A stretch of 64,000 bases of DNA from Vibrio gazogenes (GCF_023920225.1 NZ_CP092587.1:1240001-1304000); one strand, 5' to 3'. Positions 34,601 to 44,560 are shown, numbered from the stretch's first letter. Made by a program: numbers and translations. Notes: generated by a model from the letters alone, not told the origin.

Positions 34601-36097
34601 ATGAACGTACTTGGGTATTTACAAAAACTTGGCAAGGCAATTATGTTGCCGATTGCTATCTTACCGGTGGCCGCGATTCTATTAAGGCTCGGACAACCGG
34701 ATATGTTGAATATTGCTTTTATGGCTCAGGCAGGGGGCGCAATTTTTGGTCAACTACCTTTGCTGTTTGCGATTGGTATTGCGGTTGGATTGTCTCGCGG
34801 AGATGCCGGTGCTGCCGGTTTAGCCGGGGCCGTCGGCTATTTGGTCCTGACGGGCGCCGCTAAAACCATCAATGCTGATATCAATATGTCATTCTTTGGC
34901 GGTATTGTGGCAGGGGTGGTTGCCGGTCATGCGTATAACCGTTTTCATCAAACCAACCTGCCGGCTTATCTTGCATTCTTCGGTGGGAAGCGGTTAGTAC
35001 CGATTATGACTGGTTTGATTACACTCGTTTTGGCTGCTATTAGCGGTGTGGTTTGGCCTGCAATTCAAAATGGTATTGATACATTTGGTCATACTGTAGC
35101 GCATTCTGGTGCATGGGGCGAATTTGTCTATGGGACATTAAACCGTGCTCTGATCCCAGTCGGATTACATCATGTTTTGAACTCCATTTTCTGGTTCGGA
35201 TTGGGTGAATGTACCAAAGTTACTTACGAGTTGGCTGGTGGACTGCATAACTTATGTCTTGCACCTGAGGTGGCAAAAACACTGAGTGTCGGTGGTGCGA
35301 TTTCAACCATTGACGGTAGTGTGATTCAGAGTATTGCCACTGAAACCACGCGTGGTGATCTCAATCGTTTCTTCGCTGGTGACCCATCGGCCGGGGTCTT
35401 TATGGCCGGTTACTTCCCAATCATGATGTTTGGTCTGCCGGGTGCTGCGTTTGCGATGTACATGGCTGCACCGAAAAGTCGTCGTCCGCAAGTGGGTGGG
35501 ATTTTGCTGTCTGTGGCGTTAACCGCGTTTTTAACCGGTGTGACTGAGCCGCTTGAGTTCCTGTTTATGTTCCTCGCACCGGTGCTGTATATCATTCATG
35601 CGATACTCACCGGGATTTCGCTGGTTGTGACCAACTATCTGGGAATTCTCGATGGTTTCGGCTTCTCCGCAGGTCTGTTTGACTTTGTGATCAACTGGGG
35701 GCTGGCAACGAAACCCGGACTCTTGTTGGTGGTCGGACTATGCTTCAGTGTGATTTATTTCTGTATCTTTTACTTTGCCATCCGTTGGTTTGATATTCCG
35801 ACCCCGGGCAGAGAAAAAGAAGAAGTGGCGGTACGCCAGTCCGGAGCGTCTGAAGATATCCAGACACTGGCTGATGAATATCTCCAAGCCTTGGGTGGCA
35901 AGGATAATCTGAAGCAAATTGATGCATGTATTACGCGTTTGCGCCTTTCTGTGAACGACATGGCGCAGATTAATGAAGTTAAAATTAAAGCACTGGGTGC
36001 CAGTGGTATCGTCAAGCTGAACCGAACCGATTTGCAGGTCGTATTAGGGGCGAAGGCTGAATTGGTCGCCAATGCGATGAAAGGTGATACCGAATAG
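34601..36097 (+). CDS. nagE: PTS N-acetylglucosamine-specific EIICB
   Basis: A 498-aa inner-membrane permease that imports and phosphorylates GlcNAc. The EIIC domain starts MNVLGYLQKLGKAIMLPIAILPVAAILLR and contains about ten hydrophobic segments with GVTEPLEFLFMFLAP (conserved Glu). The C-terminal EIIB domain has the phosphocysteine in IDACITRLRLSV. No EIIA is fused, as in vibrio NagE. GGAGG is 6 nt before ATG 34601. It is divergent from nagBAC and followed by a strong terminator. Confidence 0.95.
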   Translation: MNVLGYLQKLGKAIMLPIAILPVAAILLRLGQPDMLNIAFMAQAGGAIFGQLPLLFAIGIAVGLSRGDAGAAGLAGAVGYLVLTGAAKTINADINMSFFGGIVAGVVAGHAYNRFHQTNLPAYLAFFGGKRLVPIMTGLITLVLAAISGVVWPAIQNGIDTFGHTVAHSGAWGEFVYGTLNRALIPVGLHHVLNSIFWFGLGECTKVTYELAGGLHNLCLAPEVAKTLSVGGAISTIDGSVIQSIATETTRGDLNRFFAGDPSAGVFMAGYFPIMMFGLPGAAFAMYMAAPKSRRPQVGGILLSVALTAFLTGVTEPLEFLFMFLAPVLYIIHAILTGISLVVTNYLGILDGFGFSAGLFDFVINWGLATKPGLLLVVGLCFSVIYFCIFYFAIRWFDIPTPGREKEEVAVRQSGASEDIQTLADEYLQALGGKDNLKQIDACITRLRLSVNDMAQINEVKIKALGASGIVKLNRTDLQVVLGAKAELVANAMKGDTE

Positions 36098-36163
36098 AAT
36101 ATCACTGATATTCCGACTCAGTGCCAATACCTGATAGCGATGGTGTTAAGCTGAGAGCAATCA

Positions 36164-36194
36164 AAAGAGCGTGCAATTTTGCACGCTCTTTTTT
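36164..36194 (+). terminator. Rho-independent terminator of nagE
   Basis: Stem AAGAGCGTGC / GCACGCTCTT with loop AATTTT, then TTTTA. Confidence 0.92.
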
Positions 36195-36311
36195 ATGTTG
36201 AATGAGTCGGCCTGTGGGGTGATTTGTACACGCGCAATGTATGAAATAACCTAGCAAACTAGTCAGGTAATTGGTAAGGTTGACAGAGATAGATTAGAAC
36301 GGGAACACCTT

Positions 36312-37796
36312 ATGTTTCTTTGGCAACAATTACCGATTAGCCACCGTTATGCAGCACTGCCGCAAAGCTTTTACACTCGGGTAATGCCGACCCCTGTAGA
36401 TAATCCGCGCTGGGTGACCTGGAATGCACCTTTAGCCGCCAGTTTTGGTCTGGGTGAGACACCTGATGATATCTGGCAACAGATCTTTTCCACAGGTTCG
36501 ACGCCGAATTATTTTCAACCGCTGGCAATGAAGTATGCGGGACATCAATTTGGTGTCTATAACCCGGCACTGGGGGATGGGCGAGGATTGTTATTCGGAG
36601 CGATTGCGGATCAGCAAGGGCGTTGGTTTGATGTCCACCTCAAAGGTGCGGGTCAAACGCCTTACTCGCGGATGGGGGATGGCCGGGCCGTATTACGCTC
36701 TACAATTCGTGAATATCTTTGCAGTGAAGCAATGGCTGCGCTTGGGAATCAAACGACCCGAGCGCTGGGGATGATGGTCAGTGAGACACCCGTGTATCGT
36801 GAACGTGTTGAGCAGGGGGCTTTGCTGATTCGTCTGGCTGAAACCCATATCCGCTTCGGTCATTTTGAACACTTTTTCTATACCGGGCAGCATGATGACT
36901 TGCGTTTGCTGGCAGACAAAGTCATTGAATGGCACTTCCCGGAACTTGAATCCTCATCAGACTCATCGCGGGAGTCGGTCTATCTGGCGATGTTCGAGCA
37001 AATCGTTAAACGGACTGCCGAGATGATCGCCTTCTGGCAAGCTTATGGTTTTGCGCATGGCGTGATGAATACCGACAATATGTCGGTCCTCGGCCAGACT
37101 TTTGATTACGGGCCATTTGCGTTTCTGGATGACTATGATCCCCATTTTATCTGTAATCATTCCGATTATCAGGGGCGTTATGCGTTTGATATGCAACCGG
37201 GTATCGGCTGGTGGAATCTGACAGCCTTAGCACAGGCATTGACGCCGCTGGTTGATAAAGGTGAACTGGAAGCTGCGTTGCAAACTTATACCGTGCAACT
37301 CAATCAGGAATATAGCCGTTTGATACGCAGTAAACTCGGATTACAACAGCGCCGGGACGGAGACAGTGACCTGTGTGATAAGCTGCTCAAACTCATGGCA
37401 GAAAACCGGGTTGACTATACGCTGTTTTTCCGCCGACTCTCATCTTTGGATCAACAACCGTCTGAATGTGTCACCACACTATTTGAGAACCGAGCGGCGG
37501 CACAGCAGTGGCTACAACAGTACCTTGCACGTTGTGAACAAGACACTGATTCGACGGGGAAGGTGCGGAATGTTGCCCAGCGTTGCCAGTCGATGCGTCA
37601 GGTCAATCCCAAATATATTCTCCGTAACTATCTTGCCCAGCAAGTGATTGATGCCGCAGAACAAGGTGACTTTCAACCGTTGGAGCAATTGATCTCGGTG
37701 TTAAGGGCTCCCTATGATGAACAGCCGCAACATGAACATTACGCGGAGTTACCCCCCGCATGGGGAAAATGTCTCGAAATCAGTTGTTCATCATAA
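36312..37796 (+). CDS. selO: Protein adenylyltransferase SelO (YdiU/UPF0061)
   Basis: A 494-aa pseudokinase-fold enzyme that transfers AMP to Ser/Thr/Tyr of target proteins, linked to redox stress. [41 protein letters not shown] and [29 protein letters not shown] are diagnostic. The C-terminus CLEISCSS keeps the redox Cys, with Ser where eukaryotic SelO has selenocysteine. It is a single-gene unit between nagE and the dct operon. Confidence 0.95.
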   Translation: MFLWQQLPISHRYAALPQSFYTRVMPTPVDNPRWVTWNAPLAASFGLGETPDDIWQQIFSTGSTPNYFQPLAMKYAGHQFGVYNPALGDGRGLLFGAIADQQGRWFDVHLKGAGQTPYSRMGDGRAVLRSTIREYLCSEAMAALGNQTTRALGMMVSETPVYRERVEQGALLIRLAETHIRFGHFEHFFYTGQHDDLRLLADKVIEWHFPELESSSDSSRESVYLAMFEQIVKRTAEMIAFWQAYGFAHGVMNTDNMSVLGQTFDYGPFAFLDDYDPHFICNHSDYQGRYAFDMQPGIGWWNLTALAQALTPLVDKGELEAALQTYTVQLNQEYSRLIRSKLGLQQRRDGDSDLCDKLLKLMAENRVDYTLFFRRLSSLDQQPSECVTTLFENRAAAQQWLQQYLARCEQDTDSTGKVRNVAQRCQSMRQVNPKYILRNYLAQQVIDAAEQGDFQPLEQLISVLRAPYDEQPQHEHYAELPPAWGKCLEISCSS

Positions 37797-38130
37797 TACG
37801 GTTATCCGCTTGCTGATGGTGGTCACTGATCATTGACCATAACCTCTATTCGTTATCCCGTTATCCCGTTATCAGCGGGATAGCGCCTATCCTTGACGGA
37901 TCTCGATGTGTCATTTATGACCCATTGATGTATTTGGGATGGAGGGATTCCCACCCATTCTTGCCTGATGTGATATGCAGATACTGTTCGATTTTTTAAC
38001 GGTGTTGAGCTTAAGTTACTGTTGTTATTAATTTGTTTCATTTGTTTCTAATGGTTGGCTCATTACTTGCCTTGTTGTCAATAACGTGAATGCCAAGCAG
38101 GTATTCTGTTTCTATAACAAGGAGAAAAAG
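37797..38130. other. 334-bp spacer upstream of dctP with candidate activator site
   Basis: Besides the sigma-54 promoter, it holds a near-perfect 18-bp palindrome GGTCACTGATCATTGACC at 37821-37838, a plausible DctD or other activator site about 220 bp upstream of the promoter, and a CGTTATCCCGTTATCCCGTT direct repeat near 37852. No ORF is seen. Confidence 0.4.
38056..38071 (+). promoter_or_regulatory. Sigma-54 promoter of dctPQM
   Basis: TGGCTC-ATTAC-TTGCC matches the -24/-12 consensus TGGCAC-N5-TTGCW with exact spacing. It is 60 nt upstream of the dctP start, and the sigma-54 activator gene dctD is in the same locus. Confidence 0.75.
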
Positions 38131-39135
38131 ATGTTCAAGCCTTTCACATTACTGACTGTATCGATACTTGCTGCGACCAGCTTCAATGCCGCTGCTTCCG
38201 AAGGCTGTGATCCGGGTGAAACCGTGATTAAATTCAGCCATGTCACCAATACAGATAAACACCCGAAAGGGATTGCCGCGGCTTTGCTTGCCAAGCGAGT
38301 CAATAAAGAGATGGACGGCAAAGTTTGTATGGAAGTTTTTCCAAACTCAACCCTGTATGATGATAATAAAGTCTTGGAAGCCCTTTTAAATGGCGATGTT
38401 CAACTCGCAGCTCCTTCTCTTTCCAAGTTTGAAAAATTCACCAAGAAATACCGTATTTTCGATTTGCCATTTTTGTTTGACGACGTTGCAGCGGTTGACC
38501 GTTTTCAGAATTCGGCTGCCGGAGATAAGCTGAAAAATTCGATGAAGCGCCGGGGATTACAGGGACTGGCATTTTGGCATAATGGGATGAAACAGTTGTC
38601 TGCCAACAAGCCGCTGATTTATCCAAAAGATGCGAAAGGGCTAAAATTCCGTGTTCAGGCTTCAGATGTGTTGGTTGCTCAATTTGAACAGCTGGGTGCC
38701 AATCCACAGAAAATGTCGTTCAAAGAAGTATACGGTGGTTTACAGAGCGGGGTTATCGATGGTCAGGAAAATACTTGGTCAAACATTTACGGTAAGAAAT
38801 TCTTCGAAGTGCAAGACGGTATTACTGAAACCAACCATGGCATTCTGGATTACCTCGTTGTGACATCCACTAAGTTCTGGGACAACCTTCCGGATGATGT
38901 GCGGAATCAGTTTGCACAGATTCTCAAGGACGTCACTGCAACACGAAATGCAGAGTCAACGAAAGTTAACCTGACCAACCGTCAGAACATTATCGATGCC
39001 GGTGGGGTCGTGCGGACACTGACGCCTGCTCAGCGTGAACAGTGGGTTGAAGCGCTGAAACCCGTCTGGAAGAAGTTTGAGAAAAATATCGGTCATGATC
39101 TGATCGAGGACGCACTCGCAGCAAACAAGAAGTAA
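38131..39135 (+). CDS. dctP: TRAP transporter dicarboxylate-binding periplasmic protein
   Basis: A 334-aa exported protein that captures C4-dicarboxylates. Signal peptide ends FNAAAS. VIKFSHVTNTDKHPKG, the LKFRVQASDVLVAQFEQLGANPQKMSF region with the carboxylate-binding Arg, and GVIDGQENTWSNIY are DctP hallmarks. AAGGAG precedes ATG 38131; the frame opens 15 codons upstream without family support. First gene of dctPQM. Confidence 0.95.
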   Translation: MFKPFTLLTVSILAATSFNAAASEGCDPGETVIKFSHVTNTDKHPKGIAAALLAKRVNKEMDGKVCMEVFPNSTLYDDNKVLEALLNGDVQLAAPSLSKFEKFTKKYRIFDLPFLFDDVAAVDRFQNSAAGDKLKNSMKRRGLQGLAFWHNGMKQLSANKPLIYPKDAKGLKFRVQASDVLVAQFEQLGANPQKMSFKEVYGGLQSGVIDGQENTWSNIYGKKFFEVQDGITETNHGILDYLVVTSTKFWDNLPDDVRNQFAQILKDVTATRNAESTKVNLTNRQNIIDAGGVVRTLTPAQREQWVEALKPVWKKFEKNIGHDLIEDALAANKK

Positions 39136-39217
39136 CTGTCGTAGTCACGCTATAAACATGTGCCCCACAACGCTGGTGTGGGGCACCTTGATGATAACAA
39201 TGAGAGCGAAGATAGTT

Positions 39218-39889
39218 ATGGAACATTCTTTCTTTTCTAAAGTCGGTCGTTTTACAGATTCGGTTGAAGAATTTCTGATCGCATTCTTTCTAGGAACGAT
39301 GACATTACTGACGTTTATTAATGTCATATGTCGCTATGTATTTAATGACAACATATTGTGGGCCCTTGAACTGACCGTCTTTATGTTCGCCTGGATGGTA
39401 CTGGTTGGTGCTTCTTATGGCGTAAAAAAACATTTTCACATTGGTGTTGATGTGATCATTAACATTGCACCGGCGGGGTTAAAGAAAACCTTTGCCGTGA
39501 TGTCTGCATTCGCTTGTTTAAGCTTTGCCGTCTTGCTGTTAATTGGGTCATGGAATTATTGGCATCCGTTTGTTGCTGAACGGGCTTGGTATGAAACCGA
39601 TGATATTCCGATGCCGGGGTTTCTTCAGTTTTTAGCCGATTGGCTCAATGAAGGGGAAGCTTACGAGAAATTACCCCGATTTATTCCGTACATGGCGCTG
39701 CCTATCGGGATGGGGCTATTGACGCTGCGGTTCGTGCAAGCCGCTTATCAGATTTTGACCGGCAAAATCGATCGTTTGATTGCTTCACATGAAGGAGAAG
39801 ATGATCTAGAGACACTCAAAGCAGAATTACAGCAAAGTACGGATGCGGATTCTGAAAAATCAACGCAGTCATCGGATCGGAAGGAGTAA
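39218..39889 (+). CDS. dctQ: TRAP transporter small permease
   Basis: A 223-aa inner-membrane protein with four hydrophobic helices; LLTFINVICRYVFNDNILWALELTVFMFAWMVLVGASYGVKKHFHIGVDV is DctQ-like in both helices and loop. MEHSFFSKVGRF at 39218 is the family start; earlier in-frame ATGs at 39158-39200 are less likely. The C-terminal tail is acidic and serine-rich. It connects DctP delivery to the DctM channel. Confidence 0.92.
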   Translation: MEHSFFSKVGRFTDSVEEFLIAFFLGTMTLLTFINVICRYVFNDNILWALELTVFMFAWMVLVGASYGVKKHFHIGVDVIINIAPAGLKKTFAVMSAFACLSFAVLLLIGSWNYWHPFVAERAWYETDDIPMPGFLQFLADWLNEGEAYEKLPRFIPYMALPIGMGLLTLRFVQAAYQILTGKIDRLIASHEGEDDLETLKAELQQSTDADSEKSTQSSDRKE

Positions 39890-39894
39890 TCGTC

Positions 39895-41256
39895 ATGGCC
39901 GTTTTATTTCTCTTTTTAATGGTGATTGCCCTAATGCTCATTGGTGTGCCGATCGCTGTCTCACTGGGTTTGTCGAGTATTGTGTTTCTGATGATGCATT
40001 CTGATGCATCGCTGGCCTCGGTTGCACAAACACTATTCAATGCTTTTGCGGGTCACTATACATTGTTGGCGATTCCGTTCTTTATTCTTGCTTCTAGTTT
40101 CATGTCAACCGGTGGTGTGGCGAAACGAATTATCCGTTTTGCGATTGCGCTGGTTGGCTGGTTCCGTGGTGGCTTTGCAATTGCGTCAGTTATGGCCTGT
40201 ATGATGTTTGCCGCGCTGTCGGGCTCTTCTCCTGCAACTGTGGTCGCCATCGGGAGTATTGTTATTGCCGGGATGATAAAAAATGGTTACTCCAAAGGGT
40301 TTGCTGCCGGGGTGATTTGTAATGCCGGGACACTGGGTATTTTAATCCCGCCATCCATTGTTATGGTGGTCTATGCGGCGGCAACGGATGTGTCGGTTGG
40401 GCGTATGTTCCTTGGCGGGGTTATTCCCGGCTTACTTGCGGGTGCGATGTTGATGGTTGCCATTTATGTTGCGGCCCGGGTCAAGAATCTCCCGAAACAA
40501 CCTTTCGTTGGTTGGGGGGAATTGATGTCTGCCGGACGAGACGCAATTTGGGGACTGTTCTTAATCGTCATCATTTTAGGCGGTATTTATGGGGGGATTT
40601 TCACCCCGACTGAAGCGGCTGCGGTGGCTGCGGTTTATGCTTTCCTGATTGCCAACTTTATCTATAAAGATATGGGACCGTTTGCTGACCATGAAAACCG
40701 GCTACCGGGCGTGGTGAAGGTTTTTCAGGCATTTGTTCATCCGGATACGAAGAAAACATTGTGTGACGCGGGCCGGTTGACGATCATGTTGTTGTTTATC
40801 ATTGCCAATGCTTTGATTCTGAAACATGTTCTCACTGAAGAACAGGTGCCGCAGATGATCGCAAATTCGATGCTTTCTGCCGGTTTGGGGCCAATCACTT
40901 TTCTGATCGTCGTCAACCTGTTACTGCTGATTGGCGGACAGTTTATGGAACCATCAGGCCTGTTGATTATTGTTGCACCGCTGGTTTTTCCGATCGCGAT
41001 TCAACTCGGTATTGATCCGATTCATCTCGGGATCATTATGGTGGTGAATATGGAGATTGGGATGATAACGCCACCTGTCGGTCTGAACCTGTTTGTGACA
41101 GCCGGAGTGGCTCGCATGTCGATGCTCAACGTTGTTAAAGCTGCGTTGCCTTGGGTGGCGATTATGTTCCTATTCCTGCTGATTGTGACTTATGTGCCAT
41201 GGGTTTCAACATGGTTGCCGACCACACTGATGGGACCGGAGATCATCACTAAATAG
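39895..41256 (+). CDS. dctM: TRAP transporter large permease
   Basis: A 453-aa membrane protein with about 12 helices forming the Na+-driven transport channel. Conserved blocks: IPFFILASSFMSTGGVAKRIIRFA, SGSSPATVVAIGSI, TLGILIPPSIVMVVYA, GIFTPTEAAAVAAVYAF and MEIGMITPPVGLNLFV. The start is 5 nt after the dctQ stop behind AAGGAG. Last gene of the dctPQM operon. Confidence 0.96.
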   Translation: MAVLFLFLMVIALMLIGVPIAVSLGLSSIVFLMMHSDASLASVAQTLFNAFAGHYTLLAIPFFILASSFMSTGGVAKRIIRFAIALVGWFRGGFAIASVMACMMFAALSGSSPATVVAIGSIVIAGMIKNGYSKGFAAGVICNAGTLGILIPPSIVMVVYAAATDVSVGRMFLGGVIPGLLAGAMLMVAIYVAARVKNLPKQPFVGWGELMSAGRDAIWGLFLIVIILGGIYGGIFTPTEAAAVAAVYAFLIANFIYKDMGPFADHENRLPGVVKVFQAFVHPDTKKTLCDAGRLTIMLLFIIANALILKHVLTEEQVPQMIANSMLSAGLGPITFLIVVNLLLLIGGQFMEPSGLLIIVAPLVFPIAIQLGIDPIHLGIIMVVNMEIGMITPPVGLNLFVTAGVARMSMLNVVKAALPWVAIMFLFLLIVTYVPWVSTWLPTTLMGPEIITK

Positions 41257-41509
41257 TCACTAAATAATCATCACTAAGTAAATCATCATAAAATCATGTA
41301 CCAATATCCCCGCCTGCCTTAATATCAGCGCGATGTTGTGAATTGAGGTCAGTCGGGGAGCTGTTGGATGATGTCCACCGACTTCTCCCCAGATTTATCC
41401 TGAACCAGTCGCAAGACAGACGATGTCGTCTTTATCGGTTTGATCTCCTACACTGAAAGAACCGAAGAAAAAATATTCGTTCAGTTGATGAATAATATGT
41501 TTTGGTGAA

Positions 41510-42310
41510 GTGAATCATATGTATCGATTAAAACTGTGGCGGGTGTTTTTCTTAACTGTAACTTTCCTGAGTGCTTATCCTGTTTGGGCGGCATCTCAAT
41601 TGCAACAACCCGTGGTCGCCTCGTGTAGTGAACGAAGCTATGCATATGTGCAAAATGGTGTCATTCACGGTCTTTCTTATGAGGTGGTTAAAGCTGTTTT
41701 CGAGCGTGCGAAAATCCCTTTTCAGTACCGGATTATGCCGTGGGCCAGAGTATACAATTATGGTTTACACCAAGAGAATTTTTTGGTGGCCTGTTTGGGT
41801 AAAACGCCTGAACGGGAAGGGCGTTTCCAGTGGATTGGTGCGGTGAATCATACGCGCAATATATATTTTTACGGATTAACGTCAAAGCCGATAAAAATTA
41901 ATTCATTAGAAGATATGAAGCCATATCAAATCGGCGTCTTAAGAGATTCCTATTATGAGAATTTTTTGATCCGGAATCATTTCCCTCGGGAAAGTATCTA
42001 TGTGGTCAGCCGAACGGAACAAGCGTTATTAATGTTAACCGGAGGTCGGTTTGATTTTTTGCTGTTGGAAGAAGCAACGATGTCCATTGTTGCCAACAGT
42101 TTGAAGATCTCTCCAGATAAATATCAGAAAGTGCTGTTTGCATTTCATGCAGAAGATTATTTGGCATTTAGCCACAATACATCTCCGGCTCTGGTTGAGC
42201 GAGTAAGGCAAGCGTATCAGGCGTTGGTTGCAGAAGGTGTCATCCAGAAAATATTCGTTCAGGAAAACTGGCTTAAAGCAGGAGATTCTCCTGAACAGTT
42301 AGGGGATTAA
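41510..42310 (+). CDS. Extracellular solute-binding protein family 3 (orphan)
   Basis: A 266-aa exported protein with signal peptide ending YPVWAAS. Two alpha/beta lobes match the SBP_bac_3 fold (IHGLSYEVVKAVFERAKIPFQYRIMPWARVY; later GVLRDSYYENFLIRNHF). The PWAR variant is common in polar-amino-acid-like binding proteins without transporter genes. No permease or ATPase is nearby. It stands alone between dctM and the second clpP. Confidence 0.88.
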   Translation: MNHMYRLKLWRVFFLTVTFLSAYPVWAASQLQQPVVASCSERSYAYVQNGVIHGLSYEVVKAVFERAKIPFQYRIMPWARVYNYGLHQENFLVACLGKTPEREGRFQWIGAVNHTRNIYFYGLTSKPIKINSLEDMKPYQIGVLRDSYYENFLIRNHFPRESIYVVSRTEQALLMLTGGRFDFLLLEEATMSIVANSLKISPDKYQKVLFAFHAEDYLAFSHNTSPALVERVRQAYQALVAEGVIQKIFVQENWLKAGDSPEQLGD

Positions 42311-42469
42311 CTGGCAAAACGGTGAAAATATTGACCCGCTTCGCAACGGTGAAAACGGTTGGTGATGCTATGGGGTTAAATATGAGATCTGTTTCTTAGA
42401 AGGTGGGAGATATGCCTTGCTAGTTAATCGTAATTCGTTACAATGAATCCCAAGGTTAATAAGAGAAGA

Positions 42470-43078
42470 ATGTCTATGAATTTCGTATTAAAAAATGATG
42501 AAAATGATAAAGACAATGATGAACGGAGCTCTGGTTCAATGGTAGAGGAAAAACTCATAGCGTCTCGTTCTATTTTCATTTCTGGTGAAATTGACCAGAA
42601 GCTGGCCCAAAAAGTCTCAACTCAGTTACTGGTGTTGCAGGAAATCAGCGATGAGCCGATTTATTTGTATATCAATAGCCAAGGCGGACATGTAGAAGCT
42701 GGCGATACTATCCATGACATGATTAAATTTATCAAACCGGAAGTTATCGTGATTGGAACCGGATGGGTTGCCAGTGCCGGAGTGACTATCTACATTGCCG
42801 CGAAAAAAGAAAACCGTGTCTGTTTACCGAACACCCGTTTTATGATCCACCAACCATTGGGTCAGGTGCGTGGTAAAGTCTCAGATATTCAAATCGAAGC
42901 GGATGAGATCTTACGTATGCGTAGCCGGGTCAATCAGATGATCAGTGAAGCAACCGGACAGCCTTATGAACAGGTTGAGAAAGATACCGATTATAACTTC
43001 TGGATGAGCCCGGAAGAAGCGGTTAAGTACGGATTGGTCAGCCGGGTCGTGAGTAATATCAGAGAACTGCAAGATTAA
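42470..43078 (+). CDS. ClpP-family serine protease, second paralogue
   Basis: About 202 aa. The catalytic triad is complete: Ser in GWVASAGV, His in RFMIHQPLG and Asp in EKDTDYNFWMS. The oxyanion region YINSQGGHVEAGDTIHDMI is ClpP-like. It differs from the clpP at 48272 throughout and has an acidic, Asn/Asp-rich N-terminus (NDENDKDNDERSSGSM) in place of the usual axial loop, so partner ATPase docking may differ. It has no ATPase partner nearby. ATG 42470 follows AAGAGAAG; ATG 42476 is an alternative. A strong terminator follows. Confidence 0.88.
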   Translation: MSMNFVLKNDENDKDNDERSSGSMVEEKLIASRSIFISGEIDQKLAQKVSTQLLVLQEISDEPIYLYINSQGGHVEAGDTIHDMIKFIKPEVIVIGTGWVASAGVTIYIAAKKENRVCLPNTRFMIHQPLGQVRGKVSDIQIEADEILRMRSRVNQMISEATGQPYEQVEKDTDYNFWMSPEEAVKYGLVSRVVSNIRELQD

Positions 43079-43105
43079 TCTGGAAACATCGTTCAACGAT
43101 TAAAT

Positions 43106-43149
43106 GAAAACATGGAATGAAAGTTAGTCTTTCATTCCATGTTTTTTTA
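43106..43149 (+). terminator. Terminator after the second clpP paralogue
   Basis: Long stem ACATGGAATGAAAG / CTTTCATTCCATG(T) with short loop, then T7. Confidence 0.9.
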
Positions 43150-43207
43150 TGCCTTGCTGCCGGACGGCTCGTACTGAGCGTCTATCCGGTTGTATCAGAA
43201 GGTGTAT

Positions 43208-44551
43208 TTAGTTTTTGTAATTTTCTTTATCCAGCTGATATTTCTGCATTTTATCGTAAAGTGTTTTCCGCGGGAGATTCAAACTTTCCATCGTATCTTT
43301 GATACTGCCGCCACATTCATTCAATGCCTGTTCGATCACTGATTTTTCAAACTCCGCCACCTGATCAGCAAGACTAAGTATGGGCCCGCTCAACAGGTTT
43401 GTATCCTGACCGAGTTGAATCAGTTTACCGAGTAATACATACCGTTCTGCTGCATTTCTCAATTCGCGAACATTACCCGGCCAGTTATGACTCATTAACG
43501 ATTGTACGTCCTGCTTTGAGATCGAATTCGCAGCTTTCCCATAGCGGGCCGCGGCAACCAGTAAAAAGTGATGAAATAGTGCGGGAATATCTTCTCTACG
43601 TTCCCGTAGCGGAGGAATATCCAAAGTCACAATATTTAATCGGTAATAAAGATCTTCCCTGAACGTACCTTGTTGAGCCGCCTGTTTCAAATCGACTTTG
43701 GTGGCGGCGATCACCCGAATGTCCAGCGGAATTAATTCATTCGAGCCGACACGCTCAATCAATCGTTCTTGCAACACCCGCAGCAGTCGAATTTGTGCTG
43801 ACATGGGCATCGACTCAATTTCATCGAGAAAAAGCGTACCTCCCTGTGCATGTTCGAATTTACCGATACGTTGTGCTTCTGCCCCCGTAAATGCGCCTTT
43901 CTCATGGCCATATAATTCACTTTCAATCAAGTGTTCCGGCACCGCACCACAATTGACGGCAACGAAGTTGCGTTTTCTCCGGGAACTCAATTCATGCAAA
44001 GAACGGGCAATCAACTCCTTGCCGGTGCCAGTTTCACCAAAGAGCAAAATATCCGCATTGGTATCTGCAATCTGACTAATGGTCTCTTTCAATGCTTGAA
44101 TACTGGCAGTTTCACCAATAATCCGCGGCCCGAGTGTCTGGCTGGCCTTCAGACTCCGCTTCAGCTTTTGGTTTTCCAGTGTTAATCGGCGTTTATCAAT
44201 TGCGCGATGGACTGTCTCCATCAGCCGCTCGGGCGCGAATGGTTTCTCAATAAAATCGTAGGCACCGTCATGCATCGCCTGAACTGCCATTGAGATATCA
44301 CCGTGTCCGGTAATCAGGATAACCGGTAAGTCTGAGTCTTGATGGTGCACCGAATGCAGTAAATTTTGACCGCTGAGCCCGGGTAATTGAATGTCTGTGA
44401 CAATCACCAGTGGCAGTCCGTCTTGTTTGATAGCCAGCAGCGCTTCTTCGGCACTGTCAAAAAATCTGGCTTGAATGTCAGCCAGTTCAAAACTTTGTTC
44501 GATTGCAATCCGAATATCCGCTTCATCATCGATAAAAAATACATCGCACAT
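43208..44551 (-). CDS. dctD: Sigma-54-dependent response regulator DctD
   Basis: A 447-aa activator. Receiver domain: FFIDDEAD, phospho-Asp in VTDIQLPGLSG, Lys in IEKPF. AAA+ domain: Walker A GETGTGKE, the sigma-54 contact loop ESELYGHEKGAFTGA, Walker B GGTLFLDEI and RLLRVLQERLIERVG. The C-terminal Fis-type HTH is ALNECGGSIKDTMESLNLPRKTLYDKM. It is expected to activate the sigma-54 promoter of dctP in response to DctB. Confidence 0.95.
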   Translation of the reverse strand: MCDVFFIDDEADIRIAIEQSFELADIQARFFDSAEEALLAIKQDGLPLVIVTDIQLPGLSGQNLLHSVHHQDSDLPVILITGHGDISMAVQAMHDGAYDFIEKPFAPERLMETVHRAIDKRRLTLENQKLKRSLKASQTLGPRIIGETASIQALKETISQIADTNADILLFGETGTGKELIARSLHELSSRRKRNFVAVNCGAVPEHLIESELYGHEKGAFTGAEAQRIGKFEHAQGGTLFLDEIESMPMSAQIRLLRVLQERLIERVGSNELIPLDIRVIAATKVDLKQAAQQGTFREDLYYRLNIVTLDIPPLRERREDIPALFHHFLLVAAARYGKAANSISKQDVQSLMSHNWPGNVRELRNAAERYVLLGKLIQLGQDTNLLSGPILSLADQVAEFEKSVIEQALNECGGSIKDTMESLNLPRKTLYDKMQKYQLDKENYKN

Positions 44552-44560
44552 AACATGTCC

